A DNA stretch of 64,000 bases from Phascolomyces articulosus (lineage: Eukaryota; Mucoromycota; Mucoromycetes; Mucorales; Lichtheimiaceae), in NCBI GenBank assembly GCA_025677815.1, contig JAIXMP010000017.1, positions 806,001 through 870,000 on the forward strand, read 5' to 3'. A model generated the notes under the pieces. It saw nothing but the letters and a program-made list of their open reading frames with translations, was not told the origin of the DNA and did no database searches. Position numbers and translations under genes: made by a program. Positions 52,612 to 64,000 of the stretch are shown here, one piece after another (within the stretch, counting starts at the first letter, position 1; every line of letters starts with the position of its first letter).

Positions 52612-54143
52612 TTAAGAATTAGTAGCAGTTGTGTTAGCATAATGGGATGAAACATTCGTATTAGAAGATGAAATGGTCGTATTGGATAATTGTTCTGTAT
52701 TCCAAAAAGCTTCGTTCCACTGCTGTACCTTGATTGCCATATCACAGTCTCGTAAATTTCTTGGTATAGTCTAAAGGAATTTGAACAATGTTTAATGAAT
52801 CTTATACTATCACAAATATGTACTACAAATATGAAGAACTCTTACCGCAGTTGGATCCGATATCGGTAAATAAAGCATTTCCACATCCAAATTTCCAATC
52901 ACCTTAAGACTATCATCATCTTCACGATGGTGATGCTTTGCCTTATCCCGTGCTGACCAGGCATTGAAACAATCAAATTGTGTTGCATAAGGTCGTTCAT
53001 AACAACTTTCCATCATATGAGGTAAAGCAAATCGTGCACGACCTAATGATCCATCCTCTTGATAAATATAACTTGACAAAGATCCTTGACGAGCACGGCT
53101 ACGGGATGTTGAAAATAGACGTGTGAGAGGCACCTTATTACGAACATGATAATCTGGTCGCACATGAAGTGATATCGTAATAATCATTTCTGGATATGTG
53201 TCCATAATACATTCATAATCAAATTTGATATGTTGTCCAAGCATTTCATATCGTGACATGTATTCGTACCGATCATCACTCACTACCAATCGTACATAGG
53301 TTGGTTCACGTGGTAATGGTAATAAAACATTGCTGATACCGGTAACTCGGAAATACAACTTTCCATGTCGACTTGAAGAATGTTGTCTTCGCATATTAGG
53401 ATTCATGACAGGTGGTAAACTGGATTGTAGATCTTGTAAACTGGGTAATTTTTTAATATGGTCATTATTTTTCTTTTTAATATGATTGTTGAGTTCTGAT
53501 TCTTGTTGTGCAAATAATGAAGAGGAGGAGGATGAAGTGGATGAAGCCGGAGGAAGTTTGACAGGAACACGTTTTATTTTAAACTGCTGGGATGGAATAT
53601 TACAATTTAATAAGGGTGCTGTTGTTTCATGATCTTTACGTTCTTGCATACGGTATGCATTTTGTGCATGTGAAAGTCGACGAGCATAGCGTGAAGTGGA
53701 TTGAACAGACACACTGCCATAATTAATATCATTCTGATGATTATCATTAGTATTGGTACTGGTGCTGCTGTTGTCAAATAGTGAATTCATGTTCTTTTCT
53801 GGAATAGAAGCAAGTGGTGGTAATGTAATCGGAGAGGAAGGCGACATGGTGGCTGGTGAAGATGATGAAGAAGAAGAGCTAGTAGTACTAGTGCTACTGT
53901 GGTCAGTCATGACACTCGGTGATGATGATGCATCAGTATTGGTTCGACTTCGTGATATAATACGTACAGTTGTGTTCACATCGTCCTGTCGTGTTGTTGT
54001 AGAATAATGGGAATACGGATCGTCATCTTCAACAAAGAATGGTTTTGAATTAGTAGTAGCGGTGGTGAAATGAGGTGCATGTTCAACTTCTGTTGGTGAT
54101 GATGTTGTTGGTATATCGGGAAGACTACCGAGATAATATTCCT

Positions 54144-54176
<33 letters not shown>

Positions 54177-56028
54177 GTGGTGATAATGGTGTTGATGATG
54201 ATGACTCATTTGATGTTTTATTGGAAGAAACGGATTTCAAACTTGCCTTGGATTTCTTTTTTCGAATATGTTCGATGTGATCCTCCTGACTATCAAACCA
54301 TTCCAAATCGTCATCTTCATCATCAGCACCCGAATCTTCCGATGCGACTGATTCATCTACTCGTTCAACCGTACTATCAAGTACCGAGGACCATGAATTC
54401 AAGGCAATAGACCAATGGGCTTTTTGACTACCACTGAGACGTCGTCGATCCAAATTTTCTGCCGCATCTGGTTCTTGTGCAACATGAATTTCATTAATAA
54501 TCAACGATCGACGATCTTGAATCGGTGATGTGGGTTGTTCTGATATGGTATCTTGCTCACTCGCATGAATATCTTGTACCTGAATGTCCACTATCGTATT
54601 ATTTTGCTGTACCGCAGTAGTAATACCACTGGATGTAGTATCATCACTATTTGTTCGACCCATAGAACTGGATGATGATACAGAAGGTGATGGTTTGATA
54701 ATACTATTTCGTACTGATGGAGTGGATGGCTCTTCGCCTTGTCGAAAAACACTGGATGAAACATATGTATTTTTCCGTAATGAAGAAATTACCTTGGAGT
54801 TTCTTTTCGGTTTTGATACAACTTCTTCTCCTCCTAACTCTTCCATTTCTTCTTCATCACGATGGGGCTGTTCCTCAATAGATGATTCCGTATGATTGGT
54901 ATCCACGGAAGTCGATCGATGCATATCACCTGACATCGTTATCGCGACATCATTACTTTTAATTTGTTGTTCTTGTTGATTCTTGACAACAAATGATCGA
55001 CGTGGTTTACTAATGCCTTGCCGTTGTTCAAATTTTCGAAACAATGGATTACTCTTGACAGCTGATCGTTTTGCTAATTGAGCCACTTCTTGTCGTCTTT
55101 TTGCGCGTTGCTTTTCCAATTCTGCCTCTTCATCATTTAATACTTTCATTTTACTTTCAGCAACATGACCAGCTCGGAAAAATCGACCTTCTTGACGTGT
55201 TGTTGAATGATTGGAGTTTGCATTTTTTGAGTTATTGGTGGCTTCCGCCAATTGTTTCAATTGTTTGAATCGATCCGCCGAAGCATAATTGGGTTTTGTC
55301 TTTATTTGCACTTTCTTTTCGCGTGATTGTTGTTGTTTAGAGGATGTGGTAGAACGACTGCCACTTCCTAATAAACTCGCCATTGTACTCGTTTGTGCCA
55401 CGTCGCGTGGTAAACATCCAAGATCATTAGGTATGTTTATCGATGCTCCTTTTTCTTTAATTAATCGTTGGGCAATTTGAACATGACCCAAAAAACTGAC
55501 GAGATGAAGTGTTGTATTATTGCAGTTTCCCCAAACGCGATTGTTTAAATCATGAATACTTGATTGCTATAGAATGATATAGTTATAATTTTATCCAGGT
55601 AAACAAACACGAAATTAGATTCAGCAGCTGTATCATTTTAATGATTGAGAGAGAGGGAGAGAGAAAAACAAAATTTCTATCCAGTGAAAAGAAATCTATC
55701 TTTGCTCGCTTACATCAATCAAGAAATGCAATAAATTTTCTGTTTGTACTTGAGCCTCAGAAGGGACTTCTCCGGGACTTGGTTCAAAGTATTGAAGAAG
55801 TGTATAAGGAATGGCACATAGATTATCAAGACTCGTGCCGAGATTTTGAACGATCATGAGTTGATGAATGACATGGGAAGCATCGCGATCTGGATCCCAA
55901 GTTAATGGTTCCCAAAGTAGATCTCTATGAATATCAATAAGTTGTTGGATTCGATACAAGTCAACTTGTTGAACTGCACGAGACCATTCAACAACAAGTG
56001 ATGTTGAATTCACGTCCACGTCCGTCAT
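52612..56028 (-). CDS. Ankyrin-like protein with long disordered middle and C-terminal C2-like domain
   Basis: 1064 residues in three exons (56028-55714, 55566-52846 and 52770-52612), all in frame. Residues 1-150 carry ankyrin-type repeats (CNNTTLHLVSFLGHVQIAQR, LIKEKGASINIPNDLGCLP). Residues about 170-680 are basic or Ser/Thr-rich and disordered, with a poly-Thr run (54135-54175), several Ser tracts and an acidic segment DSGADDEDDDLEWFDSQEDH. From about residue 715 a globular domain follows (GKLYFRVTGISNVLLPLP, PTYVRLVVSDDRYEYMSRYE, DYECIMDTYPEMIITISLHV, FDCFNAWSARDK), with a beta-sandwich pattern like the C2-like domain of Bud4/anillin-type cortical proteins. A role at the cell cortex is inference. 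Weak spot: the family name is not certain. Confidence 0.75.
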
Positions 56029-57273
56029 TGGTTGTTACACTACACTTTTTTTCGAAATGGCTTCTTTTTTTGTTACAAAAAGAGAAAAAAAGAAAAAGAA
56101 TGGAATGGAATGGAATGGGAATGAAAATAAATGAGCGAGAGAAATAAAGAGAAAGAAAAAGAGAACGAATGGTAGTAATAATAATAATAAGTTGTTTTAT
56201 AAAAGAGTGAAAATGAGCCTGGAAGCACGAGCATTTTTCCATTAATGGAAATGATCAAATTTAGGTGTTCAATTGAAATAAAAAAAAGGTACCAAAATTA
56301 AACATGCATATTTTTTATAAACAAGAAACAAGATGTAAGCAAGCAGGAGGCAATCCGTCCCTTTTATTTTATATTATTATTATTATTATATTGCACGAGC
56401 ATATCATTATTATTACTATTATTATTATTATATGTGTACGATACACAGCTCCCTCACATTTTTAATAATAATAATAGAATTATTTTGCTATTGTTAACTT
56501 GTAAAAAGACGGATGAAGGTGATGAGGATGATCACCCTAATATATAAAAGTATAGATGTTTCTATATTATAAAGACAAGTAAATTACTGGTGAAACACAG
56601 GTTTATATTATAATAATTTGATTGTTACCAAATTTTGTTGGTAAATAGATGTTATTTTGTTATTTATAATTAGAAGCTGAGGAAAAGGAGACTCTATATC
56701 ATCATGAACATCACATATTCGCAGAGGGTTATTATCATCGTCATTGTTCCCACAAACCATATTAATATATTCTCCTAATTATATTATTTGACTTAGCATT
56801 AACATGTAACGACATCACGCACACTCCCTTTCCTTCAAATTGATCCTTGTGAAGGGCCACACAAAATCTATTAAGATATTTTATGTACAACCTACTGCAA
56901 ACTGATTTATTTATTTATTATTATTGATTGATTTATTATAAATTTATTATAGTGGTTAGTTATTACACGAATGAATGGTAAAAAAAAACCGTTTTTTCTT
57001 TTACTAATATTATATTTTACTAAACAAGTGTCGTTCCTTTGAATCCATATATAAAAACATTTATTATCATTGTTTATATATATACATGATTTAAAAAAAT
57101 AGTTTATCACCTAGACACTCTACCCAAAGCAAAAGAAAAACTCTGCAATAGGGAATTATGATAAACCACTGAATTGGAAATTCACGCGTTTTCTTTTTTT
57201 TTTCTTTGTTTGACCTTTCCCACATTCTCCTCCATAAATCTACAAAGTATAAACGCGCCCTTTATATTACATA
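56029..57273. other. Divergent promoter spacer, 1.2 kb
   Basis: Lies between the ankyrin-like gene (minus) and the coiled-coil gene (plus). TTA triplet repeats occur at about 56374-56391 and 56404-56434. Purine-rich stretches lie near 56080-56165. No coding signal. Confidence 0.5.
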
Positions 57274-59316
57274 ATGTCGAGTTCCAGTTCTAGTAGTAGT
57301 TCCACTAGCGAAAATCCAAAACGATTAATCTATGCTATGCGGTACTATATTTATTTTTCGATTGTTTTCATGTTCCAAAAAAAAAAGAAAAGAAGTGTAT
57401 TTAAAACTAATTCCAAAATAACGCATATACAGTTCAATGTATACCGCTGCTAATGTAGCAAAGGAGATTAGTGCTAAAAGAGAACAAAAGAAAGCATTAG
57501 AAGGAATTCAAAACAAATTACCATCACAATCTATTGTACCCAACAACGAATCCAATGAAAGAATAAGTGAGTGTCAAAAAAAAAGCGAAACGAAACGAAA
57601 CGATTCTTGTCATATGTATAAAAAAAAACTTTGTATAGGAAAAACCATATAGAACGGGTAGCTAATAAAATATTGCTTATGAATGTAAATACAGGTGGTG
57701 CAATTCAGCAAATTGAAAATGAAGTTCTTAGTTTAGACAGAAAGTATGCATAAAAAAAATCAAGGTTCATTATATGTTTTACAATAATAGATGGTATACC
57801 AACAGACACACAATATTCATACCTTTTCTCTTTCTATGATAGACTTCATTCTGCTGAAAAAGATGTCATGCGACACTTCCACGAAGCAATTGATGAAATC
57901 TGTAAACGATACGTACATAATGGCACCAAAAATATCGAAAATGAATTACAAAAAAAACTCGATGACGCCAACGATGGTTTTCAACGAAAAACAGAGGAGA
58001 TCAAGGCCAATATCAATACATTACGCACCACCAAAATGAATTTTGAGGATGGAAACAAAAAAATAGCAGAAATGGGTCGCGAAACACAACATCAACTCTC
58101 AGTCTTGATTCATGATCAAGTGGAAGGTTTACGAACTCAAAACAAAGCAGCTTTTACAGAAATTCGTGGCAAATATCATGAACTCTCCAGTACAAATTAT
58201 AAGGATCAATTACGTGCGGATGTAACGCGAGATGTTGCAGAATATGTCAAACAAAAATTTCGACCTGAAGAATTACATACGATTAAAGAACATGTGATGA
58301 AAATTGTGGAACAAAATCAACGGACAGCAACAACAACAGCAACAACAGCATCATCTTCATCATCCATATCTCAACCACCCTTGGAACCTGAACAATATAT
58401 TGATTTGATCCGATCCGAAGTTCAAAAATATGCTCAAAACAAAGACGAATTACAAAAACAATTGAGTGAATTGGATGAGTGGAATACAATGAAAAACAAA
58501 ATGAAGGATTTAGGCAACAAAATTGATAAAGAAGCAACATCTACCTCTTCGAGTAAAACCGTGTTACAAAATCTGCAAAATGATTTGAGTCAACTCTTTC
58601 GAAAATTGGATTTGATTCAAAAACAAATGGATACTATCACTAATAAATCCACCTCATCTGAAGAACAAGCACGAGAATTGACGGTCTTGAATCGACGTCT
58701 TCAAGATGTGGCTCGTGATTTGGCAGTGAATAGTAGTCAATTGGAAATGACACAAACATGGGATGCATTCAGTGAAACAGAATCAGCACGATTAAAGAAT
58801 AATTCTCAACGATCACGATCAGAAAATGGTACTTTATCCACCACAGCAACAGAAGAGGAACGACAACGGAAACGACAACGTATAGGTGATGCAAGCAGTA
58901 CAGATAATAGTGATAGGATCACTAGTAGTGGTGCCAATGATACTCAGCTGGAAGAAAAGATAAAAACATTGGAACAAAAACAAAATAGTTTGACTGAATA
59001 CTTGGATACATTCCGTACCAATGTACTCAATCCAGAATTTCCAGAACGACTTCAATCCACCATGACGGATATCGAAATGGTACTTCGTAGTCATGAAGAA
59101 TTTATTTCTCATTTGGTGGATCCTATTCGTGCAGCAAGAGGTGGATCTGTTGATTTGACAACATCTACCAATAATCCAATTCAAATACCACATACTTTAT
59201 CACCTGCCATGATTCAAGCCATTCAAACCTTGGTGAAGAATACTGCCGAACAAACTGCAAAACCTTTACTTGAACGTATTGCTTTACTTGAAGCCAAATT
59301 AAATCAACGAAACTAA
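57274..59316 (+). CDS. Coiled-coil protein of unknown function
   Basis: 574 residues in four exons (57274-57341, 57433-57566, 57695-57743 and 57843-59316). I do not recognise a family. It begins with a poly-Ser run, then has almost continuous amphipathic helix from about residue 22 to the end, with Lys/Glu/Gln-rich heptads, for example NELQKKLDDANDGFQRK, LQDVARDLAVNSSQLEM and KTLEQKQNSLTEYLD. A Ser/Thr/Pro break (about residues 235-250) and a basic patch RQRKRQRIGD, a possible nuclear signal, interrupt it. No membrane segment, zinc site or enzyme motif is visible. A structural, tethering or chromosome-associated role is conceivable. The start is the first ATG, in a Ser-rich leader exon with a good splice. 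Confidence 0.75.
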
Positions 59317-59944
59317 TATATATATATATATATATACATATATACATCATAAAATTCTATTCCCTCACCACTCTTCTACCGTTTATGTGTGTACATTTAT
59401 CATCATATTTCTTCTTCTTCAACCTTCATAATATTACTATATAAAAAAATTCTTATTAATAAATTTGCATAGCACATCTACTCTCTCTTCCTTATCATCA
59501 TCATCATCATAAAAAAAAAGAGAATGGCTTGATTTTTTTTTTTCAATTGAAAATTTTATATAAAAAAAAAATAAAAGGGGAAGGGGAAAGATAGAAAAGG
59601 ATATTGGATGATATAACATCTAAATAAGATATAATATAGAGATAAAATATATATGTATAGAATGATATGGACGAGAAATATGATGAATTGAACGAAAAAA
59701 ATAAAAATTACAAATGAACGAATGAACGAGAACGAACTATAAAAAATAATAATAAAAATCAAAAAGAAAGAAAACATATATGCATAAAATAAAAATAAAA
59801 AAAAGGAGATTGTAAGGAAAATAAAGAAAGAGAGAGAGAGTTATATATAATACAATCAGAAGTGATAGTGGTGATAATGAATGTGTGGGTGTATAAAGTG
59901 AGTGGAGTTAAAGTGGAGAATCAAGTTGTTGCAAGTGAGTGAAA
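59317..59944. other. Spacer between convergent genes
   Basis: AT-rich, with a TA run at about 59317-59334, ATC repeats near 59494-59510 and poly-A runs. Frames on the minus strand are low complexity. No gene. Confidence 0.5.
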
Positions 59945-60334
59945 TTAACAAGAAAAATGCAAATCGGGGTTATTTTTTTGACAGGAAGGGCAATGATCAA
60001 GTCGATAACCTGTTTTGACATTATAACAATGATAAAGACCATGGATCTTACAGGAACGAAAACACCGATCACAATAATCATGAGGATCTGTTGAAAGGGC
60101 TCGGTTACAATAAGGACAATTCGTTCGACAAAAGTTACATTGCCATCCAGCTGTTAATAGACGTCCACATTCGCAAACTGCTGGTATATTTGCATAATCA
60201 TCGTCACTCGTAAAAGATCGACGACATGGATCCACTTGGACCATAAATGTCGTATTGGTTGTATTGATTGGTGTAGTTGTAGTAGTATTTGTTGTTGCTT
60301 CTGATTTTGGTGTTGCTTTATTTATATTTGTCAT
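59945..60334 (-). CDS. Small cysteine-rich zinc-binding-like protein
   Basis: Single-exon protein of 129 residues; not recognised. After a Thr-rich disordered leader (residues 1-35), residues 37-129 contain 14 Cys: 37, 54, 56, 66, 69, 73, 76, 88, 91, 95, 103, 115, 118 and 129, with His at 98, 102, 114 and 126. The pairs CECG, CNFC, CPYC, CDRC and CPSC look like zinc knuckles and suggest three or four bound zinc ions. There is no RING spacing I can fit with confidence and no signal peptide. The frame is intact, starts at a clear ATG and has a CGT-repeat-rich 5' flank (60355-60392). It converges with the coiled-coil gene. It could be an RNA-binding or protein-binding adaptor; function unknown. 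Confidence 0.8.
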   Translation of the reverse strand: MTNINKATPKSEATTNTTTTTPINTTNTTFMVQVDPCRRSFTSDDDYANIPAVCECGRLLTAGWQCNFCRTNCPYCNRALSTDPHDYCDRCFRSCKIHGLYHCYNVKTGYRLDHCPSCQKNNPDLHFSC

Positions 60335-63300
60335 TATGAAATAGATTTTCTTATCGTCGTCGTCGTCTCGTCGTCGTCCGTCGCGTCGTTTCCTTTATTT
60401 TTTTTTTCTTCTCTTTTTTTTTAAAAAAAAAAGAAAAGGGTAGAATTGAAGGGATAGAAATGGGGTTAAAAAAAAGGAAGAAGAAAAAAGATGATATAGA
60501 TTATATATATATCATATCCTTATATTACATTGGCTTTTTTGTGTATAGAATTATAAAAAGGAGAGAGAGAGAGAGAATAAGAAAGAGAGTAAGTGTAATC
60601 CACTACAAACTACTACTATACGACGACGCCGGTTTGTCGGTTTCGAAAATATGAAAAAAGAAAGAGAGATTTTCAATCTTGACTCTTTTTATATATAATA
60701 TGACAAGAGTTGATTTTTATTAGTTATTAAACAAGTATCTATCAAAAAAAGAACAAAGTACAAGTAAAGTAAAGGGAAACCAAAAACGGTAATAAATCAT
60801 TCATTAAGCATACGTAATGGCATGTAAGCGACAACGACGAACAAATTATATCTCAAAAATTAGTTTTTTTTTGGGGGGGGAGAGGACAATAATATAAGAA
60901 ATGAAATTGTCAAAATGTAATAGTCATACTGTAGTATTGGTCGTAGTAACAAGTTTGTATAGTAATAGTAATAATAATCTAACGACCAAAGATGATTGTT
61001 ATACGAAAAAGCGTGAATGGAATTATCACACTTCACTAATATGAAGGCGGGCTTTTGGGAATGGGGTGCAGGAAAAAAAAAGGAACGAATTTAATGTATA
61101 CAGGTTAGCGTGTTTTTTTTTCATTATTATTATTCACTTTTTTTTTTTGACAAGTTTGAGAGCCGTTTTTTTTATATATATATTATAACCTGTCGTTGTT
61201 GTTGTCCCTATTCTTGTACTTCTTTCTTTTTGAATTGTAAGATGAATTTCTATTCGTTCATCTCGTGTATACATGTATAAATGTGTATTATATAACCTTA
61301 GAATAAACGATAACTATATCAAAAAAAAAAAAAACTAACCTTTTTGCCACCTTGTCTTTCTTTTTGCTCTAACCCCCAAAAATAAAATAATGTATCGAGG
61401 TCCATTGTCACATATGGTAAAGAGCACAGACGTTTTTTTTTATCCCGCTCAAAAACTATTATTATTGTTAAACCTATTATAACTACTAGCGTACACTCAC
61501 ACCTACCACTAGTAAAGCTTCGTTGCCAACCTCAACCTCAACCTCTTTCTTCCATCCCCCCCAAAAAAAATGGTTACTTTTAATAGAACTGAATTTCCAG
61601 AACAGCGGTCCATTTTTTATATTATTTGAATTAAATGAATTAATACTTTGTGGATGATGAAGAATATATTCTTATAATGCGATAGAAAAATATATTCATA
61701 AAATCACACAATTATACCTCTATTTTTATTTTATATTAACTTAAGCCACTAGCTATTAATAATTTCATTTGAATATGAATGATTCAAGTAGTAGTAACGA
61801 TGATGTGGCTGTGTAAAAAATGCCATGAATTGTTGTATTAGGAATGAGGTGTTTTTTAAGGTTTTCTTATCAAAAAAAAACCATCCAAATGAATTATTAT
61901 TTTTAATAAAAAAAAAAGGGAGAGAGAAAAGTGGAACGTTTTTTTTTTGTAATAATAATCATAAAAAAAAACCAGGTTTATTACAAATGAGTTCGTTGAT
62001 CCTGGAGTGTTACTCAAAAACTTGATATTTCCAATTTTGGCAATTGCCATGCGTGTCGAAACATTCATCTGCAATACAATACTTTTCCTTTTATTATAAA
62101 ACCCTCTCTATAAACTAGTAATAATACTCCAACTCTCTTCTAATCTTGATATCATTGGGGGGGGGAAGAAGTGCGGTGTGTGTAGGATAATGTTTATACA
62201 TATAAAACGTGTCATATATATAGTTAGGTGTTTATAAAAGTACAACAAGTAGTTAGTAAAAGTATATCGTTGTTATATATTATAAGAATAGTACACATCG
62301 TGTTTGTGATCGACATTTCTTTCTTTCTCTCTCTCTCTTTTTTTTAATAAAATGTAAGACAAACAAAAAAGTGGAGACGTGTACATGCGTCAGCTATTTA
62401 TTATCATATATGTATATTATAGTAGGTATCACGCTAGTTTAATAGTGTAGAATTTAAATTATTATTATTATGCACAAAAAAGAAATTATTACTGTTACAT
62501 ATGATATAAACAAAGGAATGTTGATTATGAAAGTTTTATTAGAATATCTGAATAATACATAATTCAAAAAAAAAAAAAATAGCTGGTTATTAATAGGTAA
62601 TGAAAAAGAACAAAATATTTTTTTGTATTATAATTAGAATCTACTACTTGTCCTACTTTTTTTTTTATAACACTCTACAAAAACTACTGTGCCCGCGCAG
62701 AATTCTGGATAAGTGTTTTATTTTATTCTACTATTGTTGTATGAAAGGGATGAATGCTATTATATACGTTGTTGTTTTAAATAGCTCTGTTTTTTATTAT
62801 ATCTTATTAGCTATTTTATAGATACCAAAACTCATTTATTATTGTATTAATACAATAATAACTTACTGAAGCTTCTGTTGTATACAATAATTATATGTTG
62901 TTTATAGAAAGTACTATTATATGTCAGTACATAGTTACTATATATAATATATACTATAGAGTCTACACTTTTTTTTTGTAGATCATCATGTTACAATAAC
63001 CAATAATATAATGTAAACCTAAAACCCGCTTTTTTTTTGGACTATTGAAACGAGGCGTGCTCAAATCGTGATACAAAAAACTCTTGTCACCATCATCAGA
63101 TAGTTTGAACAAGCAATTATATAATAAGAATCTGAGATTCTTCAAATATTCATAATATTCATTTGTCCGCGGCAAAAGGAAAATTTGTTCTGTGCACAAA
63201 AGGTATGTATAAAAAAAGTAGTAAAATTCCTGATTATTCTTCTTGTGCTACAATGAGATTGAGATACATTAGTATGTAGAAATAGCCATGTCTTTTAAAC

Positions 63301-64000
63301 ATAGAACAATTCATTGAATAATAATAATAATCTTGAGAGAGTAATAAATAATGGTTTCTATATTCAATTATTAGGAAATATTTTCATAATATTTATATAC
63401 TTGGTCATCATTATTTTAATCTGATCGTTTGTAAGCCATCTAGTACTTTGCATATTTTATATTTTGTCATAAGAAATAATTATGCATAATTGTATGTCAA
63501 AAAAAAAGGGAGTCGGTTTTCAGATACGTAAATATATCAAAATGCACTTAATTCAAGAACTCATGATTTATAAATTTACTCGTTGAAACCTAAACTAAAG
63601 CTTTATGCATAAGTCTTATTATATAAATACTACTGATAATAGAGTGATTCTCTACTGTTTTTAAGTTACTATATATAGCAATGATACTATACTGACATTT
63701 CAGCGAAGAAGAAATTGTTCATCCGCAACGATATGCAAATCTATTATGAAGCCCGAATTATTATGTTTTGCCACCTTTCTTCTTTTCATGCAATAACTCA
63801 CGTTTTTTTTATAAAGTAATCACACGTCATCTATTCTTGATGGATAATGGAAAAAAGAAACAAGGAAAGGTTTATTAGTGATTCCTTGTAGAGAGTTATG
63901 GATAAGAGAATATTATTATTGTACGTTCAGTTCAATATAATATTTGAGACCATATAGCAGCACTTGTATATATTATATAATAGAACCAAATGTAGGTATT
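60335..64000. other. 3.7 kb with no supported gene
   Basis: Long low-complexity region with poly-T/poly-A tracts, a G-run at 62157-62165 and AG and CT runs. A CGT repeat at 60355-60392 lies in the leader of the cysteine-rich gene. Two short minus-strand stretches have protein-like composition: about 61975-62074 (STRMAIAKIGNIKFLSN) and about 62963-63199 (EYYEYLKNLRFLLYNC). They could be exons of unrecognised genes or relics. I cannot support them. Confidence 0.5.

Noticed and set aside
53753..54410. Plus-strand ORFs of 84 and 111 residues
   Set aside because: Antisense shadows of repeat-rich codons in the large minus-strand gene.
56370..56440. TTA triplet runs as possible CRISPR or tandem-repeat array
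   Set aside because: Ordinary microsatellites; no spacers or conserved repeat units. No CRISPR structure occurs in the window.

Overview
The window looks like nuclear DNA of an AT-rich filamentous fungus, most likely an early-diverging Mucoromycota/Mucorales type. The reasons are compact genes with many short GT-AG introns (about 55-175 nt), CTAAC-like branch sites, long low-complexity AT spacers, and a Ras3-type GTPase of the kind known from Mucor. The taxonomic call is inference; no rRNA, tRNA or mitochondrial marker is present. Exon models were built by hand from reading-frame continuity and GT-AG sites. Each model with listed exons sums to a multiple of three unless I say otherwise.

Layout. 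1-8.2 kb: on the minus strand, a Ras3-like small GTPase and a USP7/Ubp15-type deubiquitinase. 10-23.7 kb: on the plus strand, two tandem microsomal-type epoxide hydrolases, a 4.4 kb gene-poor stretch with decayed repeats, a cytochrome P450, a decayed second P450 and a wax-synthase-like membrane acyltransferase. This could be a lipid or xenobiotic oxidation neighbourhood. 24.4-29.2 kb: a 1229-residue FUSC/ArAE-type membrane protein. 30-37.6 kb: a Pho80-like cyclin, a SET-domain lysine methyltransferase, a divergently transcribed tRNA pseudouridine synthase (Pus3/Deg1) and a TPR/F-box/LRR protein. 37.9-38.9 kb: a fold-back element with long inverted arms of about 320-340 bp. 39.2-52.2 kb: an array of five plus-strand HSL-type alpha/beta hydrolases, preceded by an inverted, broken sixth copy. 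52.6-60.3 kb: an ankyrin-like protein with a C-terminal globular domain, a coiled-coil protein and a very cysteine-rich small protein. 60.3-64 kb: no gene I can support.

The genes fall into housekeeping/regulatory singletons (Ras, USP7, cyclin, SET, Pus3, F-box) and expanded enzyme families (epoxide hydrolase, P450, esterase). The second class carries the signs of recent change: tandem duplication, a gene-conversion tract, two pseudogenes, intron loss or gain and altered active-site motifs. The most unusual signals are a probable 2-nt microexon in the Ras gene, the long-arm fold-back element, the esterase array with its inverted relic, and the 14-cysteine protein.
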